Shown here one piece after another: positions 1 through 6,023 of a DNA stretch of 8,003 nucleotides (positions within the stretch are counted from its first letter, which is position 1; every line of letters begins with the position of its first letter). The translations under genes were made by a program, and so were the position numbers. Source of the DNA: Elusimicrobia bacterium RIFCSPLOWO2_01_FULL_64_13 (lineage in GTDB: Bacteria; Elusimicrobiota; Elusimicrobia; 2-02-FULL-39-32); NCBI GenBank assembly GCA_001800095.1, contig MGUT01000010.1, positions 9,946 through 17,948 on the forward strand. The letters run 5' to 3'. The notes under the pieces were generated by a model. The model made no database searches. It saw only the letters and a program-made list of their open reading frames with translations, and was not told the DNA's origin.

Positions 1-1662
1 GGCGGCCCGGTGGTCCTGGTCCAGCTTTGCAACGAAATCGCCATGATCCACTGGCTCCACAAGGCCGCGGACCTCCATCCGCGCGTCACCGGGATGTACC
101 GCGATTTTTTGAGGGAGAAATACGGGTCCGTCGCGGATCTGAATTCCGCCTACGGCTCGGGCCACGCGTCCTGGGAGGAGATCGAACAACCCGAGGGGGA
201 CGTGAGCGAAAAGAGCCTGCCGAGATTCTTCGACTGGGCGCTCTTCTACAGGCGCTACTACGCCGCCTATTTCGGACGCCTGCATGATCTCGCGCGCGAG
301 CGCGGGATCACCGTCCCGCTCTCGGCCAACATCCCGCAGTTCTACGACTACGACGTCCGCGGCCGCGGGGTCTACAGCCCCATGACGACGTCCCTCTTCA
401 GGGATTTCCCGGAAAAAGCGCCGCGCACCATATTCGGAGGCGCCTACCAGCTCCGCCGGATGGATTTCGAGAATTTCCACGACATCCCCATGGCGACCGA
501 AGTCATCCGCATGCTGGACCGCTCCGTTCCGTCCATCTGCGCCGAGCTCCAGACCGGCATCATGCGCGACCGTCCCCGGCTCTATCCCCAGGACGTGGAC
601 CTGAACCTCGCGGCCTCCCTCGCCCACGGGCTCGACGGCGTGAACTGCTACATGTTCTCCGCGGGACGGAACCTTCCCGGGATGGGAGCGTTCGGCTCCA
701 CCCACGACTGGCAGGCGCCCGTATCCCTGGACGGGGCGGTCAAGCCCCATTTTGAGCCCATCCGGCGCTGGGGGGCCTGGCTCAACAAGCACGGCGAATC
801 CCTGGCTTTGACCCGGAAGGTTCCCGACCTGGCCCTCGGATTCTATCTCCCCTATTACGCCACCGAATACTTCCGGGGTGAATGGACCGCGCGCGTGGAG
901 GCCCTGCGCACTGGGCATTTCTACGACGGGATAGCGCGCCTCATCCAGCTCGCCGGCTACAACTTCGCCGCGGCCGACCTCATGAAAGACGGCCTCGACA
1001 CCCTTCTCAAATTCCGGAGTCTCTGCGTCCACTCCATCGGCCTCATGGACGCCCGCACGCAGGACAAGCTCGCCGAATTCGTGAGGCGCGGAGGGAACCT
1101 GCTCATCGGCCCGGCCATGCCGCGCCGGGACCTCTCTGGAAAAAAGTGCGAGAACCTGCTAAAATCACTCCATGTCTCCGCCAGGCAGGCCGGACGGACG
1201 GAGACCGTCCGATGGCGGGAAGGCGAATGCTGGGTGGAATCCCTTTTCGACGTCTTCGACCCGGGGCCTTATCGGACCGTCCTTAAAACGGCGTCGGGCC
1301 GCGCCTGCGCCGTCGCGGGCCGTTCCGGCCCGGGACGGTGGCTTGCCTACGGGTTCCCGGTCCCGCCCCTGTTCGACTATCAGGTCGGGATGGTGCGGGA
1401 ATGGCTCCGGGCCCTGGAGATCGAGCCCAGGGTCCGGATCGAGCCCTGGGACGCGCAGGCCGTCCTGCGCTGGGGGAACGGACGGGGGTTCCTTTTCATC
1501 TTCAACTATCACGACGTCCCCATGGAAGGCAGGGTCGCCGTGCGACTGAAAGAATTTGCCGGAACGCCTTACAGAGCGGCTTTCCGGCTGGACCGCCGCT
1601 CGTGCCGGGCGGTCGCCTTAAGACGGATTGGAAATAAAATCGTTGGGGAGGGTTTCAAATGA
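1..1662 (+). CDS. Beta-galactosidase-like glycoside hydrolase (GH42/GH35 type, clan GH-A), 5' end missing
   Basis: The reading frame is open from base 1 and the N-terminus lies outside the window. The first residues read GGPVVLVQLCNEI, which matches the strand carrying the acid/base Glu in clan GH-A galactosidases ('GGP..xVQ..NE' in GH35, '..NE' in GH42). The Glu codon is 34-36. A second Glu in 'CAELQTG' (codon 544-546) is the likely nucleophile. The ~170-residue gap between them fits GH42 better than GH35. 'FLREKYGSVADLNSAYG' is also typical of GH42 ('LRERYG-LN-AWG'). From about nt 830 there is a flavodoxin-like, GH42M-type domain with 'KLAEFVRRGGNLLIGP' (about 1060-1110), then a C-terminal beta domain. 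It probably hydrolyses terminal beta-galactosides or related beta-glycosides, but substrate specificity cannot be read from the sequence. Whether it is exported is unknown because the N-terminus is missing. The stop overlaps the next start (ATGA, 1659-1662), implying co-translation. Confidence 0.85.
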   Translation, partial: GGPVVLVQLCNEIAMIHWLHKAADLHPRVTGMYRDFLREKYGSVADLNSAYGSGHASWEEIEQPEGDVSEKSLPRFFDWALFYRRYYAAYFGRLHDLARERGITVPLSANIPQFYDYDVRGRGVYSPMTTSLFRDFPEKAPRTIFGGAYQLRRMDFENFHDIPMATEVIRMLDRSVPSICAELQTGIMRDRPRLYPQDVDLNLAASLAHGLDGVNCYMFSAGRNLPGMGAFGSTHDWQAPVSLDGAVKPHFEPIRRWGAWLNKHGESLALTRKVPDLALGFYLPYYATEYFRGEWTARVEALRTGHFYDGIARLIQLAGYNFAAADLMKDGLDTLLKFRSLCVHSIGLMDARTQDKLAEFVRRGGNLLIGPAMPRRDLSGKKCENLLKSLHVSARQAGRTETVRWREGECWVESLFDVFDPGPYRTVLKTASGRACAVAGRSGPGRWLAYGFPVPPLFDYQVGMVREWLRALEIEPRVRIEPWDAQAVLRWGNGRGFLFIFNYHDVPMEGRVAVRLKEFAGTPYRAAFRLDRRSCRAVALRRIGNKIVGEGFK

Positions 1663-2741
1663 AAAGCGCGAAGACTCTTTGGATCCTGGCCGGATGCATC
1701 GCCGCCGCCTGCGCCGGGACGTCCCACGCGGCCGGCAGGAAACAGGCCGTGGACGTCAAGGCCATGTCGGACTCTCCGGCCCCGGCGGGCTACGTCTTGA
1801 GCGGGTTCGAGGCCAACGACTGGCTGCCCGCGTTCGCCGAGGGGACGGAGATGAAAGTCGTCCTGACCGGAGGAGAGGACGGGAGGGCCCTGGAGATCTC
1901 CTACAACCTCAAGGAGCCCGGACAGTGGGTCTCCATCACCAGGGGCCTCGAGTTCCCGGACCACGACCGCAAGGCCGTGGAATTCCTGTATAAATCCGAC
2001 AGCCAGCTCAAGAACGACCTTGAGATAAAACTGATAGATGAGGACGGCACCAATTTCGGCCACAAGCTCCCCATAGAATTCAGCCGGACCTGGCGCAAGG
2101 TCCACATCGACCTGACGGACTTCGCCTACTGGTGGGGCGGGGACCCGGTCCTGGGAAAAGTGAAGCAGGTCGCTTTCGCCGTCAGCGGGGGGCGGAAGGG
2201 CGCCGCGGCCGTGGACCTGGACGACCTGCGCCTCGTGGATTCCCTGAAAAAATTCCCTCCCAAAATAAAGTCCGGGCTGGTGGACGACTGCGAATCCGCG
2301 AAGGATTGGATCGCGGAGGCCGGGGAGGGCGCGTCGGCGAAACTGTCCGAGACCGAAGGCAAGGAAGGCAAGGCGATCCTCCTGTCCTATGACATCGGCG
2401 GCGGGCCGAACTGGGTGCAGATCTCGCGCATGGCGCCCATGGAACTCGCCCCGGGGAGCGTCTTCTCTTTCGACCTGAAATGGGGCGGAAAGAAGAACGT
2501 CGTCGAATTCAAGGTCGCCGACAACGACAACTCCACTTTCGGGAAGAAGTTCGAAAACCTTTCCAACGCCGGTCAATGGCAGGAGGTCCGGGTCCCCGTT
2601 TCCGAGCTCACCTACTGGTGGGGCGGCAACGACAATCTGGACATGGCCAAAGTGAAGGGGATATGGTTCGCCATCAGCCAGATCGAAGGCGGCCAGGGGA
2701 CCGTGGCCATAGACAAGATCGAGCTCACCCCAGGCAAGTAG
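1659..2741 (+). CDS. Exported protein with two tandem CBM-like beta-sandwich modules
   Basis: A 360-residue protein. The ATG overlaps the upstream stop (ATGA) and follows a strong Shine-Dalgarno GGGGAGGG (1645-1652) at 6 nt, so the start is secure. Residues 1-24 form a signal peptide with a likely cleavage after S-H-A (24). A lipobox-like LAGC at 10-13 sits very early, so lipoprotein processing is possible but less likely. The mature protein is an internal duplication: module 1 is about residues 45-194 and module 2 about 206-357. Each opens with 'GFEAxxDW' or 'DDCESAKDW', then 'QWVSI'/'NWVQIS', a 'xxFG(H/K)K' turn, 'FAYWWGGD' (155-162) or 'LTYWWGGND' (317-325), and ends with 'VDLDDLRLVD' or 'VAIDKIEL'. 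This layout resembles CBM11/CIA30-type carbohydrate-binding domains of glycosidases. No catalytic domain is visible. Inferred role: binding glycan outside the cytoplasm for the flanking hydrolases. The family assignment is by pattern only. Confidence 0.85.
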   Translation: MKSAKTLWILAGCIAAACAGTSHAAGRKQAVDVKAMSDSPAPAGYVLSGFEANDWLPAFAEGTEMKVVLTGGEDGRALEISYNLKEPGQWVSITRGLEFPDHDRKAVEFLYKSDSQLKNDLEIKLIDEDGTNFGHKLPIEFSRTWRKVHIDLTDFAYWWGGDPVLGKVKQVAFAVSGGRKGAAAVDLDDLRLVDSLKKFPPKIKSGLVDDCESAKDWIAEAGEGASAKLSETEGKEGKAILLSYDIGGGPNWVQISRMAPMELAPGSVFSFDLKWGGKKNVVEFKVADNDNSTFGKKFENLSNAGQWQEVRVPVSELTYWWGGNDNLDMAKVKGIWFAISQIEGGQGTVAIDKIELTPGK

Positions 2742-2774
2742 TCCGCGAGGAGTTCCTTTCAACTGAAGAGCGGC

Positions 2775-4661
2775 ATGATGGGCCGCAAGGTTCTTCTTTC
2801 CGTTCTGACCGTTCTTTTGACCCGCGGAGCGGCCCCGGCCGGCCCTCTGTCCCGCGACGACCTCCGCTGGCTGAAGGACCTGGCCCGGGACACTTACCTC
2901 TGCCTGGACTACTACACCGAGCCGGAAACTGGCCTTCCCCTCGACAACAGCCGTCCTCAAGAGGACCATTACACTTCCGTCACGAACATCGGCCTCTACG
3001 TCGCCTCTCTCGTCGGGGCGGCGGAGCTGGGGTTCGAGACCCGAAAGGACGCCGAAGCCAAGGCGGCGAAGGCGCTCCATTCCGCCGCCAGGCTCCGGAC
3101 CTGGCAAGGGTTTCCCTATTCCTGGAACCACACCCTCCGCCTCACTCCCCACCCGGAGGACTTCATCTCCACCGTGGACCTGGGAAATTATTACGGCGGA
3201 TTGATAGTGGGCCGGCAGTATTTCAAGCCCCTCCGCGCGGATTTCGACCGCCTTCTGCGCGCCGGCTGGAAAAAGCTTTACGACCCCGGGCGCGGCCTCC
3301 TCTTCGGGGGATACCACCCCGGAGAGGGCCGCTACGCGGACTGGCATTACGACCACCTCGGAACGGATTCCCGCCTGGCGAGCTTTTTGGCCGTCGCCAT
3401 GAGCGGCGTCCCCCCGGAGAGCTGGGACGCGCTCGACCGGACCCTGGAAGAGCGCCACGGGATAGAGTACCTGAAGCACGGCTGGCAGGGCGGCGGGCTT
3501 TTCGCGGCGTTCCTGACGGGGATATTCATCGACGAACGCGGGACGCTCCCCGGCCTCTCCGCCGGGAATTTCGCCAAGGCCCAGATGGCCCACATGGACG
3601 CCATCGGTTCATCGGTCTGGGGCTGGTCCGCCTCCGACTCCCCGGACCACGGATATCTGGGTTTCCACGCCCTGCGCGACGACGTGGTCGCCCCGCACGC
3701 TTCCGCCCTGGCGCTTTCGCTCTTCCCGAGGGAGGTCGTCGCCAACTTGAGGCGACTCGACGAGCTCGGCGTCCGGCCCCGCCACCTGGTCCAAGGCCGG
3801 TTCCACGATTTCGGTTTCAGGGACGCCTATGATTTGAAGTCCGGACGGGTGACTCCCAACTACCTCGTCCTGGACCAGGCCATGCTGTTCCTGTCCCTGG
3901 TCAATTTCCTCGAACGCGGCAGGATCCAAAAACTCTTCCTGTCCTACCCGCCCGTCAAGGACGCCATTCCTCTCATCCCGGAATACCGCGGCCGCCTCCG
4001 CCCCAGCTTCCCCGTCGAGTTGAGCGGGCGCTTCGGCCTGGAGGTCCGGCCCTACGACCTGGCCAGGCCGGCCTTCCGGGCGGCGAGGACGGCGCAGTCC
4101 CCTTTCCTCAATCCGGACGCCTGGCGGAACGCGGGGAAGAACCGCCTCTACACCCCCCATTCCGCGGCGCAAACCGCGGGACAGGAACCCTTCTCTACTT
4201 TCTCCGTCCTCTGGGACCCCAACTTCCTTTACGTAAAGGCGGACATCGCCGACGCTTCCGCGTTCGAGGGCTGGAGCCGGAACCCGACCAACGCCGGACA
4301 CCTGATCGAGATCCTGACGGACGCGGACGACGACCCCAAGACCGGCCAGGCCAAGACCTTGCGCCTCGGCCTGGCCCCCGCCGACCCTGCGAACGCCCAT
4401 CCCTTTGCCTGGCATGGAGGCAGGGAGCTCACCGGCTCCGAAGTCCGCCTGTTCTCCGAACCGGCCGGCAAAGGGTATTCCGTCACGATCTCCATCGAAT
4501 GGGGACTGCTCGGCATGGACCGTCCGCGGAAGGACAGCCGGATGGGTTTCTCCATCGCCGTCAGCGACAGAGACAGCTCCCACCTTGAAGCTTTCAAACC
4601 CGACTGGCACTTCAAGTCCGAAGGCGGCCGATGGGAGATCGGCACCCTGATCCTCAACTGA
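2775..4661 (+). CDS. Exported GH144-like (glucoamylase/DUF3131-type) glucanase with C-terminal CBM9/DOMON-like module
   Basis: A 628-residue protein. The ATGATG start at 2775/2778 lies 4 or 7 nt after GAAGAG (2765-2770). Residues 1-22 are a signal peptide with cleavage at A-P-A|G. Residues ~25-390 carry hallmarks of the 'glucoamylase-like' (alpha/alpha)6 family that includes GH144 endo-beta-1,2-glucanases and a domain of cyclic beta-1,2-glucan synthases: 'DNSR...YTSVTNIGLYVASL' (57-79), 'STVDLGNYYGGLIV' (132-145), 'HYDHLGTDSRLASFLA' (191-206), 'GWQGGGLFAAF' (236-246) and 'WGWSASDSPDHGY' (282-294) followed by 'DDVVAPHASALAL' (302-314). Residues ~440-628 look like a CBM9/DOMON-like domain: 'LYVKADIAD', 'HLIEILTDADDD', 'YSVTISIEWGLLG', 'RMGFSIAVSDRD'. 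The family acts on beta-1,2- or related glucans, but the substrate here is unproven. Spacing from the preceding gene is 33 nt, consistent with one operon. The family's 'ASEAR' motif appears here as 'GTDSR'. Confidence 0.85.
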   Translation: MMGRKVLLSVLTVLLTRGAAPAGPLSRDDLRWLKDLARDTYLCLDYYTEPETGLPLDNSRPQEDHYTSVTNIGLYVASLVGAAELGFETRKDAEAKAAKALHSAARLRTWQGFPYSWNHTLRLTPHPEDFISTVDLGNYYGGLIVGRQYFKPLRADFDRLLRAGWKKLYDPGRGLLFGGYHPGEGRYADWHYDHLGTDSRLASFLAVAMSGVPPESWDALDRTLEERHGIEYLKHGWQGGGLFAAFLTGIFIDERGTLPGLSAGNFAKAQMAHMDAIGSSVWGWSASDSPDHGYLGFHALRDDVVAPHASALALSLFPREVVANLRRLDELGVRPRHLVQGRFHDFGFRDAYDLKSGRVTPNYLVLDQAMLFLSLVNFLERGRIQKLFLSYPPVKDAIPLIPEYRGRLRPSFPVELSGRFGLEVRPYDLARPAFRAARTAQSPFLNPDAWRNAGKNRLYTPHSAAQTAGQEPFSTFSVLWDPNFLYVKADIADASAFEGWSRNPTNAGHLIEILTDADDDPKTGQAKTLRLGLAPADPANAHPFAWHGGRELTGSEVRLFSEPAGKGYSVTISIEWGLLGMDRPRKDSRMGFSIAVSDRDSSHLEAFKPDWHFKSEGGRWEIGTLILN

Positions 4662-4674
4662 CCTAGTCCGTCAG
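4658..4674 (+). terminator. Small hairpin across the stop codon of the glucanase gene (weak terminator candidate)
   Basis: CTGAC (4658-4662) pairs perfectly with GTCAG (4670-4674), leaving a 7-nt loop. The stop TGA (4659-4661) is inside the 5' arm. The sequence after it is GATAATTTTA, with a short T stretch. The stem is only 5 bp, so this would be a weak intrinsic terminator at best. It is supported by its position at the end of the carbohydrate block, just before a promoter-bearing AT-rich gap. Confidence 0.3.
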
Positions 4675-4709
4675 GATAATTTTACTGCCAGCCGAATCCT
4701 CTCTGTTAC

Positions 4710-4727
4710 AACCTGAATACCCAGGTT
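4710..4727. repeat. Perfect 6-bp inverted repeat with 6-nt spacer
   Basis: AACCTG (4710-4715), AATACC spacer, CAGGTT (4722-4727). The arms are exact reverse complements. The element could be a dyad operator site for a regulator or a small RNA hairpin. It sits ~110 bases upstream of the predicted -10, and no T-run follows it, which argues against an intrinsic terminator. Function is inferred only. Confidence 0.45.
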
Positions 4728-4795
4728 CACCTCCCTCGTAATTTCGACCTGAAAAATCCATACTCCTAATATAGCCCATGGGTGGTCAAAATGTA

Positions 4796-4816
4796 ACAAT
4801 TTGTTTACAATTTGTT
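4796..4816. repeat. Tandem direct repeat ACAATTTGTT, 11-bp period
   Basis: ACAATTTGTT occurs exactly at 4796-4805 and 4807-4816, separated by one T. The 11-bp period is about one turn of the DNA helix. Two copies on the same helical face, ending ~25 bases before the predicted -10 hexamer, are where an activator or repressor dimer would bind. No regulator gene is present in the window to pair with it. Confidence 0.5.
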
Positions 4817-4838
4817 GAGGCAAAAAATAGGTTCAAAA

Positions 4839-4847
4839 TGTTAGAAT
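4839..4847 (+). promoter_or_regulatory. Extended -10 promoter for the outer-membrane protein gene
   Basis: TGTTAGAAT contains the extended -10 dinucleotide (TG, 4839-4840), one spacer base, and hexamer TAGAAT (4842-4847), one mismatch from TATAAT. No good -35 is present at 16-18 bp; TTGAGG (4815-4820) is 21 bp away. This pattern fits an extended -10 promoter or an activator-dependent one. Transcription would start near 4854, giving a leader of roughly 35 nt before TTG 4890. Sigma-factor preferences of the host are unknown. Confidence 0.45.
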
Positions 4848-4889
4848 AGGGGTGAAAGTAAAGTCGGACCATTGGGGGGCCGAGGTCCA

Positions 4890-5957
4890 TTGAAAAAAGA
4901 GATCGATGGGACCCATGAATCATCGCAAAAAAACGGGCGTTCAAACGCCCGCGGGATATTCCTCGCTCTCGCCTGCTCCCTTGCCTGTCTCCGGACCCCG
5001 CCGGACGCGGCCGCCGCTTTCCGCAACAGCGCCTGGGGCGCCCGCCCGGAAGGCATGGGCGGGGCCTTCGTCGCCGTGGCCGACGACGCCAACGCCACTC
5101 TCCATAACCCCGCCGGAAGCGCCCTGGTCCCGGGAAACGAGCTCTCCTTCGCCTACGCCAAACCGTTCGTCGGCCTCGGCAGCGAGGTGGACATCGGCAC
5201 TTTCTTCGCCTCCTACACCCGCTCCCTTAAAAGGCATTCCGGCTACGGTTTCGCCTGGACGAACCTCTCCTCGGACCGCCTCAAGGAAAATACGTTCCTT
5301 CTCAACGCTTCCGTCAACGCCGGCCGGATACTCGGCGGGAACGGCCTGGACCTCATATTCGGGGCCAACGTCAAGAGGATGAGCACTTCCTTCGACCTGG
5401 ACGCGCGATCGGCGGGAGACCCCGTCTTCCGTTCCGGCGACGGCAAATCCGTCTTCTCATTCGATTTCGGCGCCTGGTCCGTTCCTCTCCCCAGGCGTCT
5501 TCCCCGGCTCTCTTTCGGGCTGGCTCTCAAGAACGTCACCCAGCCGGACGCGGGCCTGCGGACGGAGGACAGCGTTCCCCTGGAGACCGTGGGAGGGCTG
5601 GCTTACGGGCTTTGGGACGGGCTCGTGACGTTCGAGGCGTCCAAAAGGCGCGGGGTCACCACTTACAGGGGCGGGGGGGAATATTGGCTTTTCGACGGCA
5701 GGACAGGCGGAAGGTTCGGCGCCAGCTCCGCCAACGGCAGTCTCGGGTTCAGCTACCGCCAGCCCTTCAACGCGAATTTCATCCTCATGGATTACGCTTT
5801 CATCATGCCGTTCTTCGTGCAGGAATCAGCCGGGACTCACAGGATCTCGTTCTCCTTCAAGTTCGGGAACGCGCCCAGAAAGACGGCCTCTTTACTTAGG
5901 AAGTACCAGACAGAGTCGAAATGGCAAAGCTTGAGCGATCAAGCGACCCTGCCCTAG
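4890..5957 (+). CDS. Outer-membrane beta-barrel protein, FadL/PorV/UPF0164-like
   Basis: A 355-residue protein if started at TTG 4890, which gives an N-terminus MKKEIDG and has GAGG (4882-4885) 4 nt upstream, the same spacing seen at the gene starting at 6693. TTG 4872 is an in-frame alternative without a close ribosome site; the ATGs at 4906 and 4915 are in another frame (see findings). A hydrophobic segment at residues 22-34 and an Ala run ending near 43 form the signal peptide. Directly after it, 'GARPEGMGGAFVAVADDANATLHNPAG' at about 50-76 is the N-terminal hallmark of PorV/UPF0164/FadL-type barrels. The remainder alternates polar and hydrophobic strands ('LSFGLALKNV', 'RISFSFKFG'). The barrel appears to end near residue 326 and is followed by a 29-residue hydrophilic tail. 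Such proteins sit in the outer membrane and act as transporters or as anchors/shuttles for secreted proteins. Its role here probably concerns the exported proteins encoded downstream. Confidence 0.8.
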   Translation: MKKEIDGTHESSQKNGRSNARGIFLALACSLACLRTPPDAAAAFRNSAWGARPEGMGGAFVAVADDANATLHNPAGSALVPGNELSFAYAKPFVGLGSEVDIGTFFASYTRSLKRHSGYGFAWTNLSSDRLKENTFLLNASVNAGRILGGNGLDLIFGANVKRMSTSFDLDARSAGDPVFRSGDGKSVFSFDFGAWSVPLPRRLPRLSFGLALKNVTQPDAGLRTEDSVPLETVGGLAYGLWDGLVTFEASKRRGVTTYRGGGEYWLFDGRTGGRFGASSANGSLGFSYRQPFNANFILMDYAFIMPFFVQESAGTHRISFSFKFGNAPRKTASLLRKYQTESKWQSLSDQATLP

Positions 5958-5974
5958 AGACGTTCTAGGCCAGG
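5948..5974 (+). other. 11-position hairpin across the stop codon of the outer-membrane protein gene
   Basis: CCTGCCCTAGA (5948-5958) faces TCTAGGCCAGG (5964-5974) across loop GACGT, giving ten Watson-Crick pairs and one C·C mismatch. The stop TAG (5955-5957) lies inside the stem. No T-run follows, so this is not a standard intrinsic terminator. It could stabilise or process the mRNA, or attenuate expression between the barrel gene and the small exported protein gene. Confidence 0.5.
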
Positions 5975-5976
5975 CG

Positions 5977-5991
5977 GGCGGCGTGACCGCC
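5977..5991 (+). other. Second GC-rich hairpin in the leader of the small exported protein A gene
   Basis: GGCGG (5977-5981) pairs with CCGCC (5987-5991) around loop CGTGA. It follows the stop-codon hairpin after two bases and precedes the ribosome site AAGGTGA (6011-6017). Together the two hairpins fill the gap between the genes. A cyclic-di-GMP riboswitch was considered and not supported. Confidence 0.35.
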
Positions 5992-6023
5992 GAAAACCAG
6001 AAGCAAAAGGAAGGTGAAATAAA

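Larger units (their letters stand above)
4662..4889. other. AT-rich intergenic regulatory region between two gene blocks
   Basis: No convincing gene lies in these ~228 bases. The stretch is clearly more AT-rich than the coding DNA on both sides. It holds an inverted repeat (4710-4727), a 10-bp direct repeat (4796-4816), an imperfect 14-bp repeat (4787-4800 and 4834-4847, 12 of 14 bases alike) and an extended -10 promoter motif (4839-4847). All are listed separately. It separates the polysaccharide cluster from the envelope-protein cluster and most likely drives the latter. Confidence 0.65.

Noticed and set aside
1569..3593. 674-codon open frame on the minus strand, opposite the first three genes
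   Set aside because: Long antisense frames are expected in GC-rich DNA. The product is Gly/Pro/Arg-rich without recognisable domains, while the + strand has coherent family motifs over the same bases.
2480..3832. 450-codon + strand frame overlapping the CBM-like and glucanase genes
   Set aside because: The product is dominated by Arg, Pro and Gly with no hydrophobic core or motifs, and it crosses two well-supported genes in another frame.
4906..5382. 158-codon frame starting at ATG 4906
   Set aside because: Apart from its first few codons it encodes a Ser/Pro/Thr/Arg-rich sequence and overlaps the barrel gene. Only the start region is interesting, as a possible frameshifted start.
5975..6023. 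Possible cyclic-di-GMP-type riboswitch before the small exported protein A gene
   Set aside because: Only a short hairpin and an AAACCAG-like string are present. The two-helix core and conserved bases of the GEMM class are not found, and the space is too short.
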